DNA of 64,000 nucleotides from Aalborg-AAW-1 sp964458335 (GTDB taxonomy: Bacteria > Patescibacteriota > Gracilibacteria > Absconditabacterales > Absconditicoccaceae): assembly GCA_964458335.1 (NCBI GenBank), contig CAYWIJ010000003.1, positions 26,787-90,786 of the forward strand, in the 5' to 3' direction. Below, piece by piece: positions 8,049 through 16,556 of this stretch (within the stretch, counting starts at the first letter, position 1; each line of letters starts with the position of its first letter). The notes beneath the pieces were generated by a model, which saw only the letters and a program-made list of their open reading frames with translations, made no database searches and was not told the DNA's origin. The position numbers and the translations under genes were made by a program.

Positions 8049-9161
8049 CTACACTTCTCCAATAATCAACCGTTCCCATTCTTCACTCAAAATATATGTT
8101 CTCGCTCTTTTAGAAGGATTTTCAATTTGGATAAAATTCTGTTCCAGCCATTTTTTGATTAAGCTGTTGGTGCTTCTTGCACTGATTCCCAAATGATCGG
8201 CAATTTCCTGCAAATTGACTTCTTTGGTTTTTTGGAAAAGAGACAACACCTGACGCTGTTGCGGACGAAGCTCACGGAATTTCTCCGTCTGAAACGGGTC
8301 AGAATGTTCTGTTTTTTGTTCTGTTTCCTGAAAATCGGTTGCTTTTTCACGGACACTGTGAAATGCGATTGCCATTCCCTCCGTAAAATATTCCAGAAAA
8401 GGCGTAACATCGGCTTCAGCTCTCCCGAAGTAATAATTGTGGCTGTCTCCGATGGTCAACGCATTATAATATCCCTGCAGATTTTTGGCGTAATATTCTT
8501 CCAGTGAATAAATTCCTTTCAATCCGTAACCAGTTTTGTGAAGAATGAAAGTCGTTAGCAAACGTGCCGTTCTGCCATTGCCGTCATAATACGGATGAAT
8601 CGTGGCAAACTGATAATGAGCCAATGCTGCAATAATCGGTGCAGGAAGTTCTTGTAGCTCTATTTGCTGATTGATCCAATTCACAAGAGCTTTCATCATC
8701 AACGGAACGTCGAGAGCCTCAGGCGGCATATAGACGATTGAACCAGTGCTTCCGTCTTTGATGACGTTCTGTCCGTCACGATATGGACTTGGCTTTTTAT
8801 TGCCTTTATAGACCATTCCGTGAATGGATTGGATAAGCTTTTCTGTAATTGAAGCGTTATGTCTTAACTGGTCTTCAACATATTCCAAAGCTGCGAAATA
8901 GTTCCGTACTTCTTTCTCATCACGTTCTCTGCCTGGAAATCCGCTTTTACCCTCTACCACCTGCCTGACTTCTTCTTTCGTCAAAGAATTACCTTCAATC
9001 TGCGTCGAATAATGGGTGGTCATCAATCTTGCCGTTTCCCTCAGTGAAGCAATGACTTTTCCCGTAATCGGCAAAATAGTAATGGCTTCTTTATGTCTTT
9101 CGATTTGCAAAAGATGATTGGCAACCGATGGTGTAATCTGAAAATTGGGTGTGAATTGCAT
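8049..9161 (-). CDS. Fic family protein (class II, AMPylator-type)
   Basis: 370 aa from ATG 9159-9161. An N-terminal inhibitory motif STQIEGN (52-58, consensus [ST]xxxE[GN]) precedes the Fic core with HPYYDGNGRTAR (189-200, consensus HPFx[DE]GNGRxxR), so the catalytic His and the nucleotide-binding loop are intact. The last 70 residues form a winged helix (EIADHLGISARSTNSLIKKW), the common Fic-HTH arrangement. Fic enzymes transfer AMP or similar groups to target hydroxyls; the inhibitory Glu holds activity off. There is no in-frame TGA and the stop is TAG. A Fic protein beside mobilisation genes often acts in toxin/defence or host interaction, but no antitoxin is visible. Confidence 0.92.
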   Translation of the reverse strand: MQFTPNFQITPSVANHLLQIERHKEAITILPITGKVIASLRETARLMTTHYSTQIEGNSLTKEEVRQVVEGKSGFPGRERDEKEVRNYFAALEYVEDQLRHNASITEKLIQSIHGMVYKGNKKPSPYRDGQNVIKDGSTGSIVYMPPEALDVPLMMKALVNWINQQIELQELPAPIIAALAHYQFATIHPYYDGNGRTARLLTTFILHKTGYGLKGIYSLEEYYAKNLQGYYNALTIGDSHNYYFGRAEADVTPFLEYFTEGMAIAFHSVREKATDFQETEQKTEHSDPFQTEKFRELRPQQRQVLSLFQKTKEVNLQEIADHLGISARSTNSLIKKWLEQNFIQIENPSKRARTYILSEEWERLIIGEV

Positions 9162-9298
9162 GATAAATCGTAAATAAAATAACAATACGAATATAATGAA
9201 TTGTATTTAAAATGCAAATAAAATGTAATTAAAGTGTAAATAAAATATTTATAAATTGAGAAATAATGTATTTATTGATAATAAAGTCAGTTTTATTC

Positions 9299-10039
9299 CT
9301 AATATAATTCCGTTTTTTCTCCATCAAACAACTCCCAATTTTCAACCACATTCTGCTTCACTTCCTCCAGTGATTTAAACAGAAAATATGCTTTCGCATC
9401 GGCAAAACGCTTGTCTTCCTCAAGCTTTTTCATTACATTGATTTTACAGGATTCTAACTCAAAAATGCAAAGTATTCTTGAACCGTAGTCTATTCCAAAT
9501 AAAGAACTCGGCTGTCCGTCTTTTAGTGCCAATACATGCTGTTCTAAAGATTGACAGACACGCTGTACATTCAGTCCGTTAAAAATTTCTATAGCGTACA
9601 ATTCTTTTCTATGGAACGTTTGTAACATATAAATAGCATCAGCGATCAGGTAGTCGTTTTCCCCAAACGGAATAGTGGTCTCTGCTCTGAAACCTTTCCT
9701 TTTTCCTGTAGAAATCTTATCAAAATAGTTTTTAAAAAAGAGCAGTTCAACATCATTACGATGAGAAATCTGCTCTTGGAAAGCAATATGCACGTCTACT
9801 GTATGAATTCTGTGAAAATAATCCTGTTGAAACAGTACGGTATTTCATTTGGGAACTCTGATGGTCATTGTTGGACTCAAACGCTCCTGGATAAGCTCTG
9901 CACCGTATTTGGTCAGATGATGTATGCTTTCCAGTTTTCATAATTTCGGATGCACTCCAAAAGCAACGGAACCCACAAGCGGATTTTTCCACAATCTGAG
10001 CTCCGAGATTTGTGCGTTAATGTTTGTTCTTTTGGTCAT
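9299..10039 (-). CDS. Replication-relaxation-like winged-helix protein (UGA-recoded)
   Basis: 246 aa from ATG 10037-10039, with TGA at 9938-9940 and 9845-9847 read as Gly. The N-terminal half has a winged-helix pattern, followed by HRIHTVDVHIAF and a domain with Glu/Lys-rich strands, resembling the replication-relaxation (Replic_Relax) family found next to coupling ATPases in plasmids and integrative elements. The family name is a pattern-based call. It lies 177 bp downstream of the coupling ATPase on the same strand, so the two probably act together in transfer or replication of the element. Confidence 0.6.
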
Positions 10040-10216
10040 TATTCAAAGAGAGAGCATTTGTCAGATGGTCAGGAACTTATAGTTAGCTAAAGCAAGCAGG
10101 ATTTTTTCCTGCGAAGGAGACAGCGTCCTGAAAAAAAGTCTTTTGGTAATCATAAGCAAAAGGATAACAAGCTAAAAATGACGAAAACCCGTCTTCGTTT
10201 GTTATACCGAGAATTC

Positions 10217-11497
10217 TTACAGTTGAAATTTGGGTTTGAAACTATCGGTGGACTCCGTACAGTTTTGAGATAAAGCAATGGATCTATCTTTCTCAGATTC
10301 TTTGTTATTCCTGTACAAGGAGCTTTGGGAAAGGATTTGAGTTTTGAGTTTTTCCTGTTCTTTTTTGGAAAGGAAATATTTTTTATGGTGTTTAATCAGA
10401 AAATCAGGACTCTTGATTTTCACAGCCGGATAATGGTCTTGTTTGAGATAAAAGCGAAAAGGCGGCAGAAATTTTAAGGTATGTAAGGGCACCCCTAAAT
10501 CTCCTGCCTGTTCCTTTAATGCGGGGAATCCGTTGATACCGACCAGTTTTACCGCTGTATTGTTCAGAATCATGTTTTTAAGCGACGTCGGAAGCTGGTT
10601 TAGGGACTGTGTCCCCGTAAGCAGATGAACCTTGTATTTTCTTGCTTCGGAAAATATGGTTTCCATACTGGATGAAGCAAAATTATGAAATTCATCCACT
10701 ACGAGATAACAGGATTTTCTATACTTTTCTTCTGTAAAAGCCCTTTGCAGTGCGATGCTGAGCAAGGTTGCCGAGATAAGTTTTCCAAGAGCTTTACTCG
10801 TGTCTTCTCACAATTTTCCTTTGGAAAGATTAAAGAGGATCACCTTTCACTGTTGCAGTTCTTTCTTCAAATCAAAATCGGATTTTCCATTCATCATTTG
10901 GTAAAAGATGTAATTGTTCTGAAGATGCTGCAACCTTGTGTAAACAGACAGTTTAGTAACACTATACCTCTTATTCTGAAATGCAGTTTCAAAGAATTTT
11001 CTGTAAACGGAATGCCTGGATTGTTTACCCAGTTCAATCCGTTGTTCATTAGTTTCATCATTCATAAAATCCTGTAAATCTGACAACCCGCAGTTTCCTT
11101 TTTCAAACAAGACAGCCAAACAAGGTTTGAGTAAAGTTTCCATTTGCAGGGACATTCCTGCTTCGGGAATCAGTTCGGATAAGGTTTTGGCGAACTGCTG
11201 AGAAAGCAGGTCTATCATTTTCGGATCAGTAATGCGTTGTCGAAAAGGGTTGATACAGGGAATTCTGTTTTTTTCCCATTGGGGGTCTATGTAGATGATG
11301 CGTTTGGGTTTCAGTTGATTCAGACGAAAAGCCAATACACGCTCCGCCAAGTCTCCGTGCGGGTCTAACAAAACAATGGAAGACCATTGTTTTTTGTGAG
11401 AATAGTATTGCAAATGATAAATAAGCGATTGAAGGAAAACTGATTTGCCTGAACCTGTTCTTCACGTGATGATCAGGTGTCTTTTTACCAATTTCAT
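10217..11497 (-). CDS. VirD4/TraG/HerA-type conjugative coupling ATPase (UGA-recoded)
   Basis: 426 aa from ATG 11497. Walker A is GRTGSGKS, whose first Gly is TGA (11462-11464). LLDPHGDLAERV follows, then GKVILFNLSKGKLGED, in which TGA 10847-10849 supplies the first Gly of this conserved strand; a third TGA is at 10808-10810. Walker B-like LVVDEFHNF and TGTQSL complete the TraM-recognition/VirD4 ATPase signature. The protein would pump DNA during conjugation. The frame stays open upstream to 11614 with sequence resembling the usual region before Walker A (LPEKPYRLYR), but no ATG exists there, so the true start is a non-ATG codon or the N-terminus is truncated. The three UGA positions are strong evidence for glycine. 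Confidence 0.85.
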
Positions 11498-11617
11498 ATA
11501 AACAGGGACAGGCTTTGGACTAAAAAATAGAGTCTGACACGGTAGTCGATAAAGTCGATAAGGTTTTTCAGGAAGTTCATTTTTATAGATAAGTAAGAAA
11601 TAAAAACGGAGGTGTTA

Positions 11618-11998
11618 CATATCTTTATTTCTGTGGATTGCAAGTCCTTCTTACAACAACTCTCAAAATTGTCACCTATCGGTGGGTATTGTTTAAGAAA
11701 TCATTTAAACTATCTTTTTGAGTATCTCCAAAGGAACAGGGAAACCTTAGAAAACATCAAGGACTATCTCTGTTTTTTCCTGCAAGAACCCCATCATTAT
11801 TCCATTTATTTTCTTCTCTTTTTCCTATTGACATATTTATAAAATGTAAAGTCAAACTGTACCACATTCCCTTGCTTTTAAAACAAAAATCCATACAAGC
11901 ACCATCGTCGTCGACAACAACCAAATCACAGAAAACAAAAATGTAAACAAAAAAGAAACAGCAATTATCAATTTACTCACCTTTAAAACAAAAAAGAA
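11618..11998. other. Intergenic region, 381 bp, no convincing gene
   Basis: Separates the minus-strand transfer genes from the plus-strand block at 12 kb. A 76-codon GTG-started plus-strand frame (11612-11842) has a hydrophobic tail, and a 52-codon minus frame exists, but neither has a recognisable family or good start. The last 120 bp are A/C-rich with few G, like the leader of a Bacteroidetes-type transcript, and probably hold the promoter of the next five genes. Confidence 0.4.
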
Positions 11999-12214
11999 AT
12001 GGAAAACAAAATCAACAAAACAGTCAATCTGGAATTAGTCGGAATTGACGGAAACGCCTTTGCTATTATGGGAGCATTCTCAAAACAGGCAAGACGTGAA
12101 CGCTGGACAGAGGAAGAAATCAAAACCGTACTGGATGAAGCCAAAAGCGGAGATTACAATCATCTCCTCGCAACCATTATGGACTATTGCGAGCCGAAAG
12201 ATGAAGAAGAGTAA
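11999..12214 (+). CDS. Small conserved hypothetical protein
   Basis: 71 aa, acidic. Its style (VNLELVGIDGNAFAIMGAF, WTEEEIKTVLDEAKSGDY) is that of small proteins widely carried on plasmids and integrative elements of Bacteroidetes and CPR, but no function is known to me. ATG follows AAAAAAGAA. First of five co-directional, closely spaced genes (12.0-14.05 kb). Stop TAA. Confidence 0.75.
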   Translation: MENKINKTVNLELVGIDGNAFAIMGAFSKQARRERWTEEEIKTVLDEAKSGDYNHLLATIMDYCEPKDEEE

Positions 12215-12269
12215 AATCCAAAAGACAAGCAACAACAAATGTATTAACCCCTTAAAAATCAAAAAAGTT

Positions 12270-12869
12270 ATGGGAACAAGAAATTTAACCGTAGTGGTAT
12301 CCAATCAGGAAGTTAAAATTGCCCAATACGGACAATGGGACGGATATCCTGAAGGACAGGGAATTACCATTCTGTCATTCCTGCAAGAACTTTGCAGAAT
12401 AGAGGAACTGAAAGGAATATTGCCTAAAATCCGTTTTCAGAACGAAGACGACATCAAAGAGCAAAATGACTTTCTGAAATCTATCGGATCAGAGAGTGGA
12501 TGGCTGAACAAGGAACAGGCAGAGAAATTAAAAGAACGCTATCCACTTCAGCACCGTGATGTGGGAGGAGAAATTCTGGAAAAAATATTGGAATTTGATT
12601 ATCTGCCTGAAATCGTGCTGGTCAATGCCTACAGCTTTGCTTCCGACAGTTTATGGTGCGAATGGGCGTATGTCATTGATTTGGATAAGGAAACGTTTGA
12701 AGTTTATGAGGGATTAAACCAATCGGGAATTACTCCCGAAGACAGGTTCTATTCCCTGTATAAGGAAGAAAACGAATTCTATCCTGTGAAAATCATCCAA
12801 AGTTTTTCACTCGATGAACTGCCCGATGATGAAGAGTTTCTAAACTTCTTCAAATGAACAGAATCGTAA
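12270..12869 (+). CDS. Hypothetical protein of mobile-element block
   Basis: ATG 12270. With the standard code it ends at TGA 12857 (195 aa); with code 25 it gains four residues and ends at TAA 12867-12869 (199 aa). The N-terminus (MGTRNLTVVV, QYGQWDGYPEGQG) and an acidic C-terminus are visible. No signal peptide, membrane segment or catalytic motif. The leftover TGA just before a TAA fits a gene that entered a code-25 genome from a standard-code donor. It lies between other small hypothetical genes in one probable transcript. Confidence 0.75.
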
Positions 12870-12908
12870 AGATTTACTATTTATAATCATTCAACAACAT
12901 TATTAAAG

Positions 12909-13343
12909 ATGAAACAATCATATTTAGAATTTTACGATAATTTGGATAAAGCAAGAGACAGGGCTTTATGGCTTGAGTTTGAACACAGGAATATTCCGAA
13001 GCAGTTTGTGGTATTTGACGGACCCGAAGATAATTTTGCCGTTGCCGATATGACGACTGCCGAAGAAATGGAAGTCAGCCATCATTATTATTCGCTTCCC
13101 GAAAGCTACGAACACCTTTCGTATGGGGATTTGAAAGCGATTTCCAAAGACACGGAAATGCTTCCGCATTGGGAAGAGTTGCTTGGAAAATTTGCCGTAA
13201 TGGAAGGAGAACTCCTTCGCTATATTCTGCAATACCATATTCCTTTGGAAAAGATAATCCGTTACGAACTCGCCAATCGTGGTTTCGATGAGAACCACCA
13301 ATGGATCGGGTTTGAAAAAGCAGAAGAAATCTGGCTGAAATAA
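12909..13343 (+). CDS. Hypothetical protein of mobile-element block
   Basis: 144 aa, acidic and aromatic-rich (YLEFYDNLDKARDRALWLEF, HHYYSLPESYEHL), soluble. No recognised family. ATG follows an AT-rich leader ending ATTAAAG. Stop TAA, followed within 25 bp by the next start, so it belongs to the same transcript as its neighbours. Confidence 0.7.
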   Translation: MKQSYLEFYDNLDKARDRALWLEFEHRNIPKQFVVFDGPEDNFAVADMTTAEEMEVSHHYYSLPESYEHLSYGDLKAISKDTEMLPHWEELLGKFAVMEGELLRYILQYHIPLEKIIRYELANRGFDENHQWIGFEKAEEIWLK

Positions 13344-13367
13344 AAGTATAACCTTAAAAATAATGAA

Positions 13368-13577
13368 ATGTTAAAAGAAGTGTATGTGATTCATCTTGCC
13401 GATGAAAACGGGGAATTCAATTGGATATATACCTATCCGAAACCGTATTACCCGACAAAACAGGAGGCGGAAGAAATCAGAAAAAGGCTGATCAAACTGG
13501 ACATCGCCGTTACAGAAGACAATTGTATTGTGAAAAAATTATACAGAATAAAATCTGAAAATCAAAAAAATGTCTAA
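13368..13577 (+). CDS. Small hypothetical protein of mobile-element block
   Basis: 69 aa with a Tyr/Pro motif (YTYPKPYYPTKQEAEEIRK) and a basic C-terminus. No recognised domain. Spaced 24 bp after the preceding gene and 18 bp before the next. Stop TAA. Confidence 0.65.
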   Translation: MLKEVYVIHLADENGEFNWIYTYPKPYYPTKQEAEEIRKRLIKLDIAVTEDNCIVKKLYRIKSENQKNV

Positions 13578-13595
13578 CAATTAAAATCTAAAACA

Positions 13596-14054
13596 ATGAA
13601 CGAAAACAAAACGGCACTCTTGAAAATATTTTCAGCAGTGCTGAAAGAACGCTCTAAAACAGAGCCACAGTATCAATCCATCAGTCCCGAAATGGTAAAA
13701 TATTTTTCCAGAAAGGAGCTGATTGAGATTATTACCCATATTTACGATGATGATGTTCCGTCAGAACACAACATTGCAGAAATGGAAAACGAAGAGCTTT
13801 TACAGCTTATCGGAGATAATTTCAGTATTATTTCCTATGTAATGAGCAGATGGAGCAAAGAGATTTCACAACTTCCGACTCTCCAACAATGGATGCATTC
13901 CAGAGTTCATTCTGCTTCTGAAACTAAAGAGGAAGAAAATGCTGAACCAAAATCGGAAGAAAAACCATCAGAAATTTTGGAATCTCCGAAACAGGAAGCC
14001 AAAATTGAATCAAAAGCGGTTTCCAAAAAAACCGAAAAGGCTAAGAATACTTAA
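13596..14054 (+). CDS. Hypothetical protein with charged low-complexity tail
   Basis: 152 aa. An N-terminal helical domain of about 100 residues is followed by a Glu/Lys/Ser-rich tail with repeated EEKPSE / PKQEAK / KKTEKA-like words, typical of a disordered linker. Last of the five small genes; the DNA adenine methylase starts 94 bp downstream. No in-frame TGA. Function unknown. Confidence 0.7.
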   Translation: MNENKTALLKIFSAVLKERSKTEPQYQSISPEMVKYFSRKELIEIITHIYDDDVPSEHNIAEMENEELLQLIGDNFSIISYVMSRWSKEISQLPTLQQWMHSRVHSASETKEEENAEPKSEEKPSEILESPKQEAKIESKAVSKKTEKAKNT

Positions 14055-14148
14055 ACCTTTTCAATCCGTAAATGGCTTGTTATCTACGAGCCATTTTCTA
14101 TTGAACATTCAACGATTCTTATCATCTTTTACCCTTTCAAAAATAAAA

Positions 14149-14979
14149 ATGACTGTAACCCAAAATCAAAAACCCAAAGTCTTGCTCAAAACGCCGATTT
14201 CTTATTATTGAGGGAAACAGAATATGCTCAAACATATTCTTCCTTTAATCCCGGAACATAGCATTTATATTGAACCTTATTTCTGAGGCGGTTCTCTTTA
14301 CCGGGCAAAAACTCCCGTGAATTGCGAAGTCATCAATGATGTGAATATGAATCTGGTTAATTTCTATCAGGTACTTCAAAACAGGGGAGAAGAGCTTCAA
14401 ACCAAAATCAGGGAAACCTTACTGAGCAGGGAAACCTATAGAAAAGCGATGCTCATATATGATTGTCCCCGGTTGTTTGCCGATAATCCGGTTATCAGAG
14501 CGTGGGCTTTGTATGTGGTTACCAATCAGGGTTTTTTGAACAGGGTGTGAAGCCGGTGATTCGATAAAGAAAAAAGATCAGCACTCAACTTCCAGAACAA
14601 GGTAGATATGTTCGGTATCGATTTGATCGAAAGGATCCGTTATACCCAGATCGAACAGAATGAAGCCCGAAAAGTGATTCAAAGCAGGGATAGGGAAGAT
14701 GCCTTCATTTACTGTGATCCTCCCTATATCAATACCAATATGGGACATTACTCAAAAACTTATTCTGAAGAAGATTTCATTCGTGATTTGGAGGTGTTGT
14801 GAAACCTCCAATGAAAATTTTTGTTATCGAATTATCCCTGAGAAATTCTAAATTTCTATATTAAAAAGTACAACCGGTATGTGAGAACCTTTGACAAACC
14901 CTTATCAGCCAGTCATAATACCAAAGCCGGAAAATCGAGAAGAAAAACAGAAGTATTGGTTGCGAATTATCCGATTTAG
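14149..14979 (+). CDS. D12-class N6-adenine DNA methyltransferase (Dam-like, UGA-recoded)
   Basis: 276 aa with seven in-frame TGA codons (14209, 14284, 14548, 14557, 14800, 14812, 14839) read as Gly. The first completes YYGGK and the second EPYFGGGSL, the SAM-binding FxGxG motif of Dam methylases, so Gly is required at both. The catalytic DPPY motif is in YCDPPYINTN and the end has FDKPLSAS followed by a basic RRKTEVLVANYP segment. It methylates adenine in a short, probably palindromic target. No restriction enzyme is adjacent, so it is probably a solitary protective or regulatory methylase of the mobile element. Confidence 0.92.
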
Positions 14980-15042
14980 AGTCAAGAACCAAGAACACCA
15001 TGAACCAACAACCATTAACTCATTTACTTTCTAAAAACAAAA

Positions 15043-16215
15043 ATGGAATGAACCAATCCCCGAAAACTGCTACATCCGACACCAAACAAAAACCACCCAA
15101 ATTCCGTACGCTTACAAAAAGAAAACAGCAAAGACCATTTAAAAACGAAGAAATTCCCATCTGAAGAATTAGAAAAGAATACGAAAAATATAAACTATAA
15201 CCGGAAACTTTCCGAAGGTTACCCTGAATCCCACGGACTGAAAGTTTTCTGAACTTTTATGGGCGGTGGCGGTTCGACAATGGGGTACAAGTTGGCAGGA
15301 TTTGAGCATTTGGGAGGTGTTGAAATCGACAAAAAAATGGCAAGAATCTACCAAGCCAATCATACTCCAAAATACTTTTATTTGGAAGACATTAGAGATT
15401 TTAACAAACGTGATGACCTTCCCGAAGAATTATACCATTTGGATATTTTGGACGGTTCGCCTCCTTGCAGCACCTTTTCCATGTCTTGAAAGCGTGAACA
15501 GAATCGATGAAAGGAAAAAATATTCAAAGAAGGGCAGAAAAAACAAATACTAGACGAACTCGTTTTTGAGTTTTGTAATACTGTCAACAAACTAAAACCA
15601 AAGGTCGCCCTAATGGAAAATGTTCCGTGACTCATTGCAGGAAGAGCAAAAAAATATGCCATTGAAATCTACGAAAGGCTGGAAAATTTAGGATATGAAG
15701 TACAAATATTCAAACTCAATTCAGCAACGATGGGTGTCCCTCAAGCTCGTGAACGTATCTTCTTTATTGCAAGAAGGAAAGATTTGAATCTGCCCCAATT
15801 GGTTTTAAACTTCAACGAGTCTCCCGTTTATTTTGGAGAAATTGCCGATAAAAATTCAACTTCTCATCCTCCATTACGACCTTCCATTATCCAAAGACGA
15901 CCGTTTGTAGAATTTGGAGACCAAAATCTGAAATTTGCCAATGCCAAGTACAGAAATATCAATACCTTCAATGCATTCTTCAGCACCTATATTTTGTACG
16001 ATAACATTGTTGCTCCCACACTTACTTCCGGCGGTGCAAATGTCTATTACAACGAAGTTCGCAATCTCAACGACACCGAATATATCCGCATCAGTAGTTT
16101 TCCAAGTGATTTTAATTTCTGTGGAATCTCTGTCCGTTATGTTTGCGGAATGAGTGTTCCGCCATTGATGACGGCTAGAATAGCCGATGAAATTAGGAAA
16201 CAGTGGTTTTGATAA
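15043..16215 (+). CDS. C5-cytosine DNA methyltransferase (UGA-recoded)
   Basis: About 390 aa. Motif I LKVFGTFMGGGGSTMGYKLA, motif IV SPPCSTFS with the catalytic Cys, motif VI ENVPG (its Gly is TGA 15628-15630), motif VIII-like QARERIFFIARR, and the C-terminal VPPLMTARIADEI region are all present. In-frame TGAs: 15052, 15250, 15487, 15508, 15628, 16210. The last is probably the ancestral stop, now followed by TAA. The start is uncertain: ATG 15043 is the only upstream ATG in frame, but the catalytic domain begins near 15240, and a separate 66-codon ORF (15000-15200, another frame) overlaps the N-terminal extension. No cognate endonuclease is visible. Confidence 0.9.
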
Positions 16216-16304
16216 TGTACCAATTTAGCAATGGAACAATGAAATGCCAATTTCCGTCAACTAAAAATCATCAACCCAATTTACCTTTTAAAACAAAAAC
16301 TGAA

Positions 16305-16457
16305 ATGAAAATCAAAAAAACAAAATGAAAAAAAACTGAAACTTCATCAGGAAAAAAATATTCGGAATGAAACAACAAAACGCCTTCCATCGGACAGGTC
16401 TTGTCTGAATTATTGCGGATCATCGAACAAGTAGAAAAAGAAAATGAGAGTAGTTAA
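16305..16457 (+). CDS. Small protein upstream of the recombinase
   Basis: 50 aa, with two TGA codons as Gly. Basic N-terminus (MKIKKTKGKK) and an amphipathic C-terminal helix (IGQVLSELLRIIEQVEKE). No family recognised. Lies in the 345-bp gap between the methylase and the recombinase, on the same strand. Proposed only because the frame is open and protein-like; could be fortuitous. Confidence 0.4.
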
Positions 16458-16476
16458 GTTGCTCTTTTTTATTATT

Positions 16477-16533
16477 GTTCGATAATAGGTTGATATTAAG
16501 TATATTTTGATTATACTAATATTTGTATCGAAC
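16477..16533 (+). promoter_or_regulatory. Inverted repeat flanking the recombinase promoter region
   Basis: GTTCGATA (16477-16484) and its exact complement TATCGAAC (16526-16533) are 41 bp apart. Between and just beyond lie AT-rich -10-like words (TATACT, TATAAT) before the recombinase ATG at 16557. Could be an operator or a recombinase binding/crossover site. Confidence 0.4.
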
Positions 16534-16556
16534 TTTTATACTATTATAATACGGAT

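Noticed and set aside
9162..9298. Repeated TAAATAAAAT words, iteron-like
   Set aside because: Three imperfect AT-only words without regular spacing; too simple to call an origin.
15000..15200. 66-codon ORF overlapping the start of the C5 methylase
   Set aside because: Protein-like and terminated by TAA with one UGA, but it overlaps the methylase frame and has no known family, so it is only mentioned there.
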